DNA of 64,000 nucleotides from Macrosoma leucophasiata (lineage: Eukaryota > Arthropoda > Insecta > Lepidoptera > Hedylidae), in contig JAWQUS010000023.1 of NCBI GenBank assembly GCA_036365455.1, forward strand, positions 5,766,001 to 5,830,000, in the 5' to 3' direction. Made by a program: the position numbers and the translations under genes. Shown one piece after another: positions 34,204 to 44,177 of this stretch. The notes beneath the pieces were generated by a model that had not been told where the DNA came from, searched no databases, and saw only the letters and a program-made list of their open reading frames with translations. How positions within the stretch are numbered: the stretch's first letter is position 1; each line of letters starts with the position of its first letter.

Positions 34204-34323
34204 TTATTATAATTACTTCAATGGTCAAACTATACAACATATTGATGTGTTTTAAGGTTTTCGCGAGATACTCTGATTTTTCTGACGAATCTGTCTGCTC
34301 TGAATAATTACCTGTCTTTATTC

Positions 34324-34387
34324 TGTAGAGAGGTTAATATGAAAAAACGACTGTTCCAGTTGAAGGTTCGATTTATTGTCCTTTAAT
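34324..34387 (-). mobile_element. LTR end fragment, outer element (left copy)
   Basis: 64 bp starting TGTAGAGAGGTTAATATG, identical to 37088..37151. Read on the minus strand it contains AATAAATCGAACC and ends CTCTACA, as at the 3' end of an LTR. After position 34387 it stops matching and the inner element begins 18 bp later. Confidence 0.7.
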
Positions 34388-34405
34388 AAGTGATCTAAAT
34401 ATATG

Positions 34406-34460
34406 TGTAAAGAAATACTATTTCTTTCTTCGCACTCTGTGTGTTTACTTACCATGAAGT
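34406..34460 (+). mobile_element. 5' LTR stub of the Ty3/gypsy element
   Basis: 55 bp starting TGTAAAGAAATACTA, identical to the start of the 3' LTR at 35816..35870. It breaks off and is followed by an inverted copy of its own last 16 bases (34459..34474) and then RNase H coding sequence. The rest of the LTR, the primer site, gag, protease and RT are gone. Confidence 0.8.
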
Positions 34461-34462
34461 AA

Positions 34463-35778
34463 GTAAACACACAGTTCTTTAAAATCAAATATTCCCCTGG
34501 AAAAGATAATTTAGAAGCGGACTGTTTAAGTCGGAATCCTGTATTAGAACCAGAGGATAATCTAGAAGAACAACTGAAAGTTGTGAACTTAATTACATTA
34601 GAAGATATTGTAATAGATCAGAATCAAAATAAAGAAATACAGAGAAACAATAATAAAATAATCAAAAAACACAATTTATACTTCAAAAGAATTAGGAACA
34701 AAGAGAAAATAATAATAACAGAAGAATTCAGTATTAAATTTATAAAGCGAATACATGAAGATCTATGTCACATTGGAGTGGGACAAATGCTAACGACTAT
34801 TAGTTCACTGTACGCAACAAAAAATTTAACGAAAAATATTAAAAATGTTTGTAGGAATTGTGAAATTTGCATAAAAAACAAAACAAGAGGACAACACAAA
34901 TACGGATTAATGTCATATTTAGGCCCAGCGACAAGACCCTTTGAAATAGTATCAATAGACACAATTGGAGGTTTTGGTGGTTCTAGATCAACCAAGAAAT
35001 ACATACATCTTTTAGTGGACCACTTCACTAGATATGCATTTATTATAACATCAAAACCCAGGGTGCACATGACTTTATAAAGCTAATAAATAAGGTCGCT
35101 GAAACCGAAGAGATTGGGATGCTCCTTACCGACCAGTATCCTGGAATAAACTCTAAAGAATTCAAGAAATTCCTTACTGACAAACAAATAACAATAATTT
35201 TTACAGCAGTGAATGCACCGTTTTCTAATGGCCTAAATGAAAGGTTGAATCAAACGATAGTTAACAAAATTAGATGCAAAATCAATGAAAATGGAGAAAA
35301 CAGAGCGTGGACTACAATAGCACATGAATGTGTAGAAAAATACAATCAGACTAACCACTCAGTAACTGGCTATGCACCATGTTATTTGTTATACGGAACA
35401 GATGTTAAAGTTTTACCAAAAGAACTACAACAAGGAGGTATAAATAGTGACTGGATCGGAGATAAGAAAACAGCGCTTAATAATACCTTGAAATCACATT
35501 ACTATAACAAAATGAGGTATGATAGGAATAGAAAACAAAGAGAATTCAGTGTGGGAGATCTAGTATATATAGAAAATGGGAATAAACTAAATAGGAAAAA
35601 GCTAGATGAATTGAGAATTGGACCATATAAAATAATTAAAAAGAAATCTAATACAATTTACGAGATAGATACAGGACATAGAAAAACAGAGTCAAATCTT
35701 TTTCATATCACAAAACTAATTCCAGTACAGATAACAGAGGATGAGAATGTGCAAGTATCAAATGGAGAACTGGAGTGA
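34463..35778 (+). pseudogene. pol remnant: RNase H end and integrase, one frameshift
   Basis: From 34478 the frame reads FKIKYSPGKDNLEADCLSR, the typical close of gypsy RNase H. The integrase zinc-binding H..H..C..C follows (HEDLCH and CRNCEIC at about 34757..34871). The first catalytic aspartate is in VSIDTIGGF (near 34955), the second in LLTDQYPG (near 35125) and the glutamate in GLNERLNQT (near 35240), so the DDE triad is preserved. A frameshift at about 35055..35065, in an A/C run, moves the reading from the first frame, which stops at 35080, to the second, 35119..35778. The C-terminal part has the GPYKIIKKKSN-type fold. The enzyme would join element DNA to the chromosome. It is inactive through the frameshift and loss of RT. 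Confidence 0.9.
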
Positions 35779-35806
35779 AAATTCACGGGTGAATTTTCTT
35801 CCCCAT

Positions 35807-35815
35807 GGGGGGAGA
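35807..35815 (+). other. polypurine tract of the gypsy-like element
   Basis: GGGGGGAGA directly before the TG of the 3' LTR, 29 bp after the integrase stop. This is the plus-strand primer site, and its placement fixes the LTR start. Confidence 0.8.
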
Positions 35816-36053
35816 TGTAAAGAAATACTATTTCTTTCTTCGCACTCTGTGTGTTTACTTACCATGAAGTTTGGTTATAGTTTTTAACTTTTTAATTGTC
35901 TGATTTTAAAGAAGAAACGAATTCAGAATGTCAGATGACAGATTTAAAATACGAGTTGATTGACAGTTGGATAATCAATGAAAATTTTAATGTTATATTA
36001 TTTTATGTTTTAAAAGTGAAAGAATAAACTTTCATTGTCGTTTCTTCTTTACA
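35816..36053 (+). mobile_element. 3' LTR of the gypsy-like element
   Basis: 238 bp with terminal inverted repeat TGTAAAGAA / TTCTTTACA and an AATAAA signal at about 36022. A second CTTCTTTACA at 36133 offers a longer alternative of 318 bp. Confidence 0.7.
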
Positions 36054-37087
36054 GGTTTGAGTTCATATTGTTTTATATTACCTAAATAAAATAGTCTCTG
36101 TATAAAAAAAACTAACAATAAATCTTCTTTACAGCAACACAAGGTTTATTTCTTTCATGTAGTAAAACAGTCTTATATATGTATCTCGCCAACAAGCCGA
36201 TTAATTCTAAATATGAGTAAAAATAAAATAGTAACTTACAGTGATAAGTACCCAAATAAACATTTCTTATTTTTTCTACATTATAAAACCTTTACAATTT
36301 TTTTTCAATAATTAGGTATTTTACACTAACAATGTCCCCATTAGCACAATAGTAATTTATTCAATCAAATATATGTGTAAGCTATATACGTATTTCTTAT
36401 TTTTATGTCAATACTGAAAATATGTGTACTTGGGTAAAATTCAAGCAAGAAATATTTTTCTTAAATACCTATATTTTGGATGCTTATCACTTACAATCAT
36501 ATAAAATCCTCATAATATGTTATAGTTACCCCATCATAATAAGAAAAATGACAACAAAATACTTAAAATAACATACAAAAAAAACAATTCAAATCTTCAA
36601 AAAATTAAGTAAAAAAGAAATACACGAAGAAGAAGAAAGATACCTCTCTTAAATTGTCTTCTGAACTTCTTGACATGTGGTCACACCGAGTAGGCCAACT
36701 AAGCACCTTCACGCTTCAAAATCCTCTTATATTTTCCAGAAATTATTGGTGACTCCTCTGGTCATCATGACTCCTGTTTTTCTTACGACTCCTCTGGTCA
36801 TCACGTCTCCTTCTGTTTTTTCTTACGACTCTACTGGTCATCATGTCTTCTTCTGTTTTTTTTTACGACAAAAATATCGTCATGTAGCATCCGCATCTCA
36901 GATGAATTCAAAAGGTCTTTCTACATCTTCGATTAAAAAAACTGATTGTCATCATATTATGTATTTTCTCCTTTTGTGTTGTCACTTTTTCCATATTTAT
37001 TATTATATAATCATATTAATATTTACTATAAATTGATTTATGATTATGCGCCGGTACCACCTAAAGGCGGCACTGGCAGGGTCGCCA
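36054..37087 (-). mobile_element. leader of the outer minus-strand LTR element
   Basis: Next to the LTR end at 37088 the minus strand reads TGGCGACCCTGCCAGTG (37087..37071), a tRNA primer-binding-site-like sequence of the TGGCGAC type used by several gypsy-group elements. Beyond it an ATG at about 36978 begins a short frame, MEKVTTQKEKIHNMM, which soon closes. The rest is AT-rich and decayed. The opposite end of this element is the fragment at 34324. Confidence 0.5.
36750..36868 (-). repeat. minisatellite with basic coding potential
   Basis: Three diverged units of about 42 bp, each containing CTGGTCATCATG or a close relative and a TTCTTACGAC end. On the minus strand one frame repeats Arg/Lys-rich blocks with DDQRS. 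It sits where gag of the outer element would be expected. Confidence 0.6.
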
Positions 37088-37151
37088 TGTAGAGAGGTTA
37101 ATATGAAAAAACGACTGTTCCAGTTGAAGGTTCGATTTATTGTCCTTTAAT
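37088..37151 (-). mobile_element. LTR end fragment, outer element (right copy)
   Basis: Identical over 64 bp to 34324..34387. The primer-site-like sequence on its left shows that this is the 5' LTR of the minus-strand element. The LTR should continue to the right of 37151, but its other end could not be fixed. Confidence 0.65.
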
Positions 37152-37717
37152 ATAATTGTTTAACATACATTGGTACAATGTTAGGAGAGTGTGTGCATGT
37201 ATGACGTAGAACACACTACAATTCTAAACTGTGAAACCCTTTTCAGAAGTAAATACCTACCTTAATCAAAATTATTAAAAGCCCCTATGGCTTTAAATAA
37301 TACTGGTACCTAAGTATAGCAATGTAAGTGCATCTATCTTCGAATTAGGTAGAATACAATAAACAGATTTCAGTGATTGCGAATATTCACTAAGTATAAT
37401 TAAGTCGAAACTTGTAGTTATACCTACTTACATTTGAATAAAATGTTCCTTATTCGGCTTATAACCCGACACTTATTAAAATTAATGACTAACATTAAAA
37501 ATCCACAAAGAGAAATAACTACCAATATCTACAATATCTTTTGGATTCAATGTGTATTATGTTACTTTTCTACTTCTTAGAGTTGTGTTGTGATTATGTG
37601 TACAAATCTGATAAAGAGTTTTCTTTTTAAATAATATTAACACAGATACTTTTCACATAAGGACTTATTTAATCATTCTGATGCACTAATATATGGGTAA
37701 TTGTTTTTTTTTTCATG
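37152..37717. other. AT-rich stretch, possibly rest of an LTR
   Basis: Possible LTR continuation near its left edge, otherwise nothing recognised. Confidence 0.3.
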
Positions 37718-37732
37718 TCATTCTAAAGTTGC

Positions 37733-38052
37733 CTCGGTAGCCTAGTGGTAGCAGGCCACTACTACTACGCTGAGGTCCTGGGTTCGATTCCCGGGTAGGG
37801 CGTTATCAGAGATAATGGTGAAAAAGCCTTTGTCTCTGGTTCTATTGGGATTTTTCCATTTTCTGGAAATTTCCCAGTACCTCAAAGTTTGGTAATGTGC
37901 CCGGAGATGTCAACAGGCTCGCCACCTGTTACATGGGCCAAAACGTAACCGGCGAATCGTGGGTGTTTGCATGTATGCTTGAATGCATGCATTTACCTCT
38001 GCCTACCCCTTCGGGGATTACAGGCGTGAAGTTACGTACGTGAAGTTACGTA
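37733..38052 (+). mobile_element. tRNA-headed SINE, intact, 15 bp target duplication
   Basis: The head has the RNA polymerase III boxes TAGCCTAGTGGT (A) and GGTTCGATTCC (B), spaced as in a tRNA. The body is about 200 bp and contains GCTCGCCACCTGTTACATGG. The 3' end CTCTGCCTACCCCTTCGGGG plus AGGCGTGAAGTTACGTA is repeated once as a tail. TCATTCTAAAGTTGC flanks it perfectly at 37718..37732 and 38053..38067. The clean duplication means a fairly recent insertion. Other copies: 17230, 54358, 55481. Which tRNA gave rise to the head is unclear. Confidence 0.92.
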
Positions 38053-38369
38053 TCATTCTAAAGTTGCGTAAAAATAAGGTTTGCAGTATATCTGAATGAA
38101 CGAAATGATTCTGTAGTAGGATCTTAACCATTGATAATAAGTCAATACTGTCGCCCAGTGTTTTTAAACCTGTAAGTCACGATCCACTGGGGGTCGTGAA
38201 AGGTTGACAGAACTAAATAGTAAAAAAATGCAATAAAGTTTGTATAGATACTTTTTAGACCGGATGTAAAGACCAAACACATATAAATGTTGCACTTACA
38301 GATTGATTGTGATCTAATGACACAAGAAGGGTGTTCAAAACGTAACGAGAATAGCTAGGTTAGAAAAGA

Positions 38370-38662
38370 TTTTTTTTTGTAATGGTAATGGCAAACAAGC
38401 ATGCCGTTCACATTGATGTTAAGTGATGACTGCAGCCTATGGGTGTCTATAGGCACACAAAGACCAAGTTCAAAATGCAGATGCGTTACCACTCTTGACG
38501 CCTAAGGTGTTACGCCTCTGTGCCGGAAATTACAGGACCGTACATTACCACCTGACCGGAACACGATAGTGTGATAGCGAACACTACCATTTAACGGCAC
38601 GGAGATTAGGTAATGCGTTGGTGCCTACGCCCGCGAGCTCCGTTACTGGAGCTCTACCACCC
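38370..38662 (-). mobile_element. SINE-A copy
   Basis: T run at 38370..38378, full set of boxes, head GAGCTCCGTTACTGGAGCTC. It has a short duplication near the GTGTCTATAGG box (38440..38452). Confidence 0.85.
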
Positions 38663-39003
38663 ATAAAATGTGTCAACATGTCTTTTAAATACATATGGCG
38701 AATGCTTAAGAACGTTTTCGCGATCATTATGAATTACTGACATCGCAACTGCAAATTTGTGTGGTGGTCCATTGTCAGCTTTCTATGAACACACTTTGGG
38801 GTGTTTTCTATCAGTCAGTCAATTGCTCATTTTGTATTTATTTAGGTAGACTTTACCTTAAAACTGGATGGTTTTTCACAAAGTGCTAATCCGGCCCGAT
38901 TCTGCCGGATTGAAAATAGGACCAGATTGCAATTCCTTGATCAAACCGGGACCTCAGGCTTCAGCAGCGCGATAACGACCACTGGACCAACGAGACAGTC
39001 ACT
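38663..39003. other. unassigned stretch
   Basis: No gene or family was identified. CCGGCCCGATTCTGCCGGATT at 38890 is a small GC-rich island. Confidence 0.35.
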
Positions 39004-39337
39004 TAAATCCATACTTACTAATATTACAAAAATGTGAAAGTTTGTTTGAATATTTGTTTGTTTGTCCGTCTTTCACGTCAAACGGAGCAACGGATTGGTG
39101 TGATATTTAATGTAGAGATACTTAAAGAGGTAGAGAGTGACATAGGCTACTTTTTGTCTCCTTATTTTCCCCCATCCTCCTAAAATAGAGGGTGGAAATT
39201 TGTATGGAGTAAATATAACTTTAAAATGCACCAAAAAAATGAAATAAACTAAGAGCACCACGCCTCTTTCAAGGTTCCCGCCAAAACTATGTCACGAAAC
39301 TAACTAAATACGAAGCCGCGGGTTAAAGCTAGCAATT
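39004..39337 (+). repeat. rep-F, lepidopteran interspersed repeat
   Basis: Begins CATACTTACTAATATTACAA, contains GTCAAACGGAGCAACGGATT and CATAGGCTACTTTTTGTCTC and ends CGAAGCCGCGGGTTAAAGC then TAGC. This order is a familiar one in Lepidoptera (from memory). Non-coding. Confidence 0.6.
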
Positions 39338-39640
39338 TTATATTTTTGGAAATAGTCGTTTATTTTCCATAAATAGGAATAATTCGTAAAATTTTTAAAA
39401 GTAGGTATAGTCCAACGAAACATTTTAATACATTTAAAATTAAATTTAGCTAATCCGTTTAATTATTTCACACAAAAACAAACCTCTAGTACCTAAATAA
39501 CGATTATTATTCACAACGATTTATAAATATGTAACTCTATTTTATTTAATACTAGCTGTTGCCATTTCATTAAAATCGGTTCAGTCGTTTGGGCGTGAAA
39601 AAGTAACAGACAGACAGAGTTACTTTCGCTTTTATAATAA

Positions 39641-39790
39641 AACCCCCTTATTCATAAACGTACATTAGATACGTTTTAGCTATAGAATGCTTTGTCTTTG
39701 TCAGTTGCATTGTCAAATGTGCAAGATAGAAAAGGACAAAGGAGAGATTAGCAACACTTTAGCTAAAATACGTTTATGAATAAGGGGGTT
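39641..39790. mobile_element. MITE-H copy 2
   Basis: Ends AACCCCCTTATTCATAAACG and its inverted partner at 39771..39790. About 95% like the copy at 6587. It lies close to the putative solo LTR. Confidence 0.88.
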
Positions 39791-39831
39791 AATATATTAT
39801 ATAATAAATAAACTTAAAGAATATATATATA

Positions 39832-40424
39832 TATCGGCAGGAGGGCCTCCAGTCAGGACATGTGGGTATGATTGTGGGCGTGTCTTTCCATAAGCCGATA
39901 TGTTACTCATGTTTGTGGGCATCTGTAGGTGGGTACTCGAGCGGATGATGAAATAAAGCACAGGTTGGCAGAATAAAGTCGTATATTGCCAAAGATCCGC
40001 CCATTCGGTTACTTCCGGCAGAGAAGAACGGGCAAGAAACCCTTCGGACCGGGCAACCATATTTATCAGGATACGATACTACTACTATCACAAGTTCAGG
40101 ACTACCCGCTATATATCACTTTAATATCACTGACGTTCACTTTTCTAACTGGCAGCATAACTGCCTTACAATAATTCGATTCAACTGTGTGACTGTGACT
40201 GATCGACTGTTACTCTATGACTGAACGTCATGAACTATTTTCTAGCCTTTATAAACCCGATATCGGTTAGTAACTATCCCCTCTAAGATAACAATTTCAA
40301 GAACCTACGCCGACAGTGGCGCCACCTAGAATTCTCTATTGAACAATCTATCCTATTCATAATTAGGTTGCGTCTCCGATAAACTAGATGGCGCTAGTAG
40401 TCACATTTAGGTTCCACTCCGACA
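39832..40424. mobile_element. solo LTR candidate
   Basis: 593 bp of non-AT-rich sequence enclosed by TATCGG at the left and CCGACA at the right, a near-perfect TGTCGG/CCGACA style terminus as in BEL/Pao LTRs, standing between TA-rich repeats. It contains TTTATAAACCC (about 40248) and no coding frame. Orientation and target duplication are not settled. Confidence 0.4.
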
Positions 40425-40781
40425 TAATATATATATATATATAGGATATATATATAAAATATATTAATATAATTTAAAATATAGTAGGGAAGTAGGGATT
40501 CTTTACTAGGTACAATAATTTAATTTATTTGATTTCGATTTGCGTGATAGATTATTACACTTGTGTAACAAAGTGCTTTCTTGTAAAATGTTTAGAATTT
40601 ATCGCGACCTTTATCGCGCCGAATTTAATAAAAAACCTTTTATATTATTATGCGAGTTGAATGTACTATGTAATGTAATTATAATAAATATTACATTAAT
40701 GAAGGTTAAAAGCATTTGCCGTAATTTGTTACTGCCAGTGCTTTTAAAAGGTTTTAATGTTTTTATAAATCTAAGGTAGTG
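40425..40781. other. TA microsatellite and unassigned sequence
   Basis: TA-rich blocks at 40428..40470. No protein-like frame was seen. Confidence 0.4.
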
Positions 40782-41030
40782 TATCTTCACGCCAGTTCCC
40801 TACGGGGTAGGAAGATAGGAAGAGAGCGTGGAGTGCCAGATATCCCGGTCCTGACATACCTACCTCCCGTCCCACATCTACATTCATCATTCTCTTCATA
40901 CATGTACGCCGATTCCTAAGACTTTTGACCCCACCATCAGACAGTACTCGACATATTTGGTCATGGTAGGTCAGTCTTAGTCTTCCTGGGCTCTGCAACC
41001 ATCCACATTCGCATGTGGATGGCTGCAGAG
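40782..41030 (-). pseudogene. RTE-1 LINE 3' end, short copy
   Basis: The minus-strand frame reads GRLRLTYHDQICRVLSDGG and SLRNRRTCMKRMM, the C-terminal segment of RTE-1 seen at 46936. It is truncated at the 5' side, where CCATCCACAT/ATGTGGATGG forms an inverted repeat at 40991..41030. Confidence 0.8.
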
Positions 41031-41785
41031 ATGTTTTTAAGGAATGTTATTGATATTTTGGTCTACATTAGCAAATCTCTTGTTTTCTATAGGTGTACTT
41101 GCTTATTATAAAATCAGATATGCTAGGTCTGCTATCACACATATTACTGACGCTGAAAAATAATCTCCGGATATTTGGGCAATACTCAGTTTTTTTCGCA
41201 TGGCACAATTTTCAATCAACCGAGTGAAATCTGGTTTGTGAAATCTGGTTCTAAGAAACCTTTCGGATACCCCTAACTCAATTAGGATAAAACAGGCGAA
41301 ATCCGTGTATTAACTTCATCGCCACTATTCCAGCCGAAATACGTTCATAGATGGAAAAGGCTCTCGATAAGTGAATTTTATGAACTTCGATTTTTGTATA
41401 GATTTCTTTAGTTTTAGCGTTGACAAAGACTCATATTTAGCTTATTTAGTGTTTGGACACTTCCGTAAACCTAATTGTCCGATTAATTGAACTCCATTAA
41501 ATCCAAACAAGTCCTTAAAATTGAATAAAGTTTTTCTTTCCATTTTTTCTTTAAGTTATTTCTAAAATCTATTTTATTTTTCAAACCGAGTGACGAAGGT
41601 GACTTCGTCAATTAATTGATAGAGCTATATTTGCTAGTTCATTAACTGATATGATTGATAATCTTCATAGTTATGCAATAGGTATGAAAAATTTATTGTA
41701 AGTATTTCTACTCATTTATTTCAAATCATAGAAGATTATCGACTGTGTAGTCAAAGTAGAAGATTCTTTATTTGTGATTTTCATG
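41031..41785. other. AT-rich stretch, nothing recognised
   Basis: No repeat family or coding signal was identified. Confidence 0.35.
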
Positions 41786-42074
41786 TTTTTTTTTTTTATG
41801 TTATCGAAGTGGCAAACAAGCATGCAGTTCACATTGATGTTAAGTGATGACTGCAGCCTATAGACACCCACACAAAGACCAAGGTCAAAATGCAGATGCG
41901 TTGCCACTCCTGAGGCCTAAGGTGTTATGCCTCTGTGCCGGAAATTACAGGGCCGTACATTACCACCTGACCGGAACACGATAGTGCTGAACACTACCAT
42001 TTAGCGGCAAGTATATTAGGTAATGCGGTGGTGCCTACGCCCGCGAGCTGTGTCACTGGAGCTATACCACCAGT
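41786..42074 (-). mobile_element. SINE-A copy, near full length
   Basis: T run 41786..41797, GTGGCAAACAAGCATGCAG, all boxes in consensus order, head ending GGAGCTATACCACCAGT. One of the least diverged copies. Confidence 0.9.
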
Positions 42075-42382
42075 AAAATGTATTACTATAATTTAAATTG
42101 AGTACTACCTAAAGACACGCGACATAAAGTAAATCCCTAGTTATGAAAATATAATACTAAAGCATATTACTAACTTAAAAAGAATAGTTCCTTTTTGTTA
42201 CTACTTAATTTGCTGTCGTAGTTTTTTATTAAATGAATATATAAACAGATTTCTTGTATTTATCCCATTCGTTGTTTTTGATGAGGAAAAAACAGCTTAG
42301 GTTTTATTATCGTAAAACCGGTTTTCTAAAATAAACTTAATTAAGATTAATACAAAAAATCGCAAATAACATAAAAACTTAC

Positions 42383-42539
42383 CATTGCCATTCATTTTCG
42401 CCGGTTTTGTCTGTTCTATGTACACGTCTAAAACTGGGGCACTATTATCGACTGTTACTGTTAAAATATCGATATCACCGTCTATATCGATAACGTGCAC
42501 GTCACTATCACTCGCGTGCGTTTCGCTCGGCGCTGGCAT
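42383..42539 (-). CDS. candidate first coding exon (host gene), isoform B
   Basis: On the minus strand, ATG at 42539..42537 opens 52 codons, starting MPAPSETHASDSDVHVIDID and ending QTKPAKMNGN, plus one base, then the strong donor GTAAGTTTTTATG from 42382, so phase 1. The peptide is acidic (ten Asp and Glu among the first 26 residues), with no signal peptide or membrane segment. Its opening M-P-x-P-S-x-x-H-A, the VIDID stretch, the KMN ending and the phase all resemble the exon at 19783..19915. The two may be alternative promoters feeding a common downstream exon, a layout seen in long insect genes. Upstream of the ATG the frame stays open a few codons with no other ATG. No domain is recognised and no gene name is offered. 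Confidence 0.55.
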
Positions 42540-42725
42540 TTCAACTAACACTACACGCGTATCCAGTCTAAGGTCAAGTGTATATTTAGAAGGCTTTTTT
42601 AGAACAAGGATTTGATTAAACTGTTTTTTTGTGGTGCTACAGATTATAATAAGCTAATGAAGCTGTCCAAAGCTCTTCAATTTCAGCGTTTTATTGACTA
42701 AATTAATTACTTATGGTAGATGACT

Positions 42726-42975
42726 TTTTATGACAAGCAAGCATGCAGTTCACATTGATGTTAAGTGATGTCTGCAGCCGGTCAAAATGCAGATGCGTTC
42801 TCACCCCCCAGACCACATATGTTACATAATAATATGTCTCTGTGATAGTTATTACGGGACCATACATTACCATCTAACCGGAACACGATAGTACTGAACA
42901 CTACCATTTGGCGGCAGATAGATTAGGTAATGCGGTGGTGCCTACGCCCTCGAGCTCCTACACTGGAACTCCTAC
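42726..42975 (-). mobile_element. SINE-A copy, diverged
   Basis: Keeps GCATGCAGTTCACATTGATG and the head side but lacks the CACACAAAGACC section. It carries the CTGTGATAGTTATTACGG variant of the older subfamily. Confidence 0.8.
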
Positions 42976-43674
42976 TTAGTATCTTTTTTACAGTGGAATT
43001 TTTATCAAAATATTAATAGGTATTTTATCAAGAAACTGACATTACATAGGTACTTAGATTTATTCTGCATTGTTTAGTTACCAATCTAATTTTCGCTATG
43101 AATGCTTTTGAATGCTATTGTTGAAGTGTCATAACGTTCAGTATGACGTCAGATATTCCGAACTTATAGCTGTGAAGTTGGGTGTTGAGTGTTGTGGGTG
43201 GAATGTGATGTGAAGATCGTGTAGTTAAGAAGATGTAAGTGATGTAACGTCACGTGTGCTTATTGCTGTTTCGTGTCACGTGGTCACAATAAAAAGAACA
43301 AACAGTATGGAAACTAAGCCCAGTTTATAAAATAATTACCTACACTCCATTGAAGCCATAGGGTTGTCACTATATTATTTAAGTAATGGTGTTATAATTT
43401 TAGCATTTACTGACTTTTAATCAATCGAATTGGGATGTTGACTATTTTTTGTATTGGTTACCCTGTAGCAGTATTAAAAAAAAAAAAACGTGTGGCACTC
43501 GGGGACTGCCGCGGTAAAGCTATTGCATTTACATAATTATCTAAAATTATGCAAAACAAAATAAAATGCAAATAAAAGAAAAAAAAATAAAACAATAATT
43601 TTCTATTAATATTTACTACTTTTTAAATATTGAATGGAAAAACAAACAATTAAAAAAATTATCAAAAACAATCT
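42976..43674. promoter_or_regulatory. unassigned; possible promoter motifs
   Basis: 43143..43290 contains TGACGTCA (CRE-type palindrome), TAACGTCACGTG and GTCACGTGGTCAC (E-box core CACGTG), and GATGTAAGTG, a possible donor. These may mark a promoter, but no exon can be tied to them. Elsewhere the stretch is AT-rich, with an A run at 43477..43488. Confidence 0.25.
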
Positions 43675-43756
43675 TGGCAGCAGTGGGATTCGAACCCGCG
43701 CCTCCGAAGAGACTGGTGCCTTAAACTAGCGCCTTAGACCGCTCGGCCACGCTACC
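43675..43756 (-). tRNA. tRNA-Leu(AAG)
   Basis: 82 nt on the minus strand. The acceptor GGTAGCG pairs with the 3' part TGCTGCC (two G-U pairs), followed by discriminator A. The A box GTGGCCGAGCGGT and B box GGTTCGAATCC are perfect. The anticodon loop TTAAGGC gives AAG, and the long variable arm suits leucine. Two stem mismatches are visible: A-C in the anticodon stem and C-A in the T stem. A T5 pol III terminator follows at about 43664..43668. It could be functional or early in decay. Confidence 0.85.
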
Positions 43757-44177
43757 CACGAGGTCGGACGGCGAAATTATACATGACTTTCTTTAAATGA
43801 GTTTAAAATTTGTAATCCGGAGAGTCAGGTTTTTTCGTTACGGAATTTCTGAATTCGGTCCCCGCGCTCAAGGCCCGCGATAGAAGCTATGCAATAGCTT
43901 AATAAATACTATAAGTCTTCGAAACATATAGTCAATAAGTACTTAGTAGTTGTTAAGTTTAAATGATTCAAAACGTTGCGAATAGTGTAATGACGCAAAC
44001 GGCCTATATAAAATTGCAACACGTTATGACGTCACACCGTGGTACAACACCGTTGAATTGAATGATGAAATTAAGGAATTTTAAAATATCTACGTCATTA
44101 CTACGCTTTTGTGTTATACACTAAAAGTTGTTGGAAATTGTATAAAAACATTCTAAAAGTGAAGTTATTTTAATTTA
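43757..44177. other. unassigned stretch
   Basis: No gene or named repeat. Mild GC enrichment just downstream of the tRNA, then AT-rich. Confidence 0.35.

Larger units (their letters stand above)
34406..36053 (+). mobile_element. Ty3/gypsy-like LTR retrotransposon, internally deleted
   Basis: What remains is a 5' LTR stub, the end of RNase H, the integrase, a polypurine tract (GGGGGGAGA, 35807..35815) and the 3' LTR at 35816..36053, which starts TGTAAAGAA and ends TTCTTTACA. It lies on the plus strand between the two copies of another element's LTR end. No envelope-like frame follows the integrase. It cannot move by itself. Confidence 0.85.

Noticed and set aside
34583..36053. Complete endogenous retrovirus with envelope
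   Set aside because: No envelope-like frame follows the integrase, and gag, protease and RT are absent; described only as a deleted LTR retrotransposon.
36677..37036. 119-codon plus-strand frame
   Set aside because: Low complexity, antisense to the presumed gag region of the outer LTR element.
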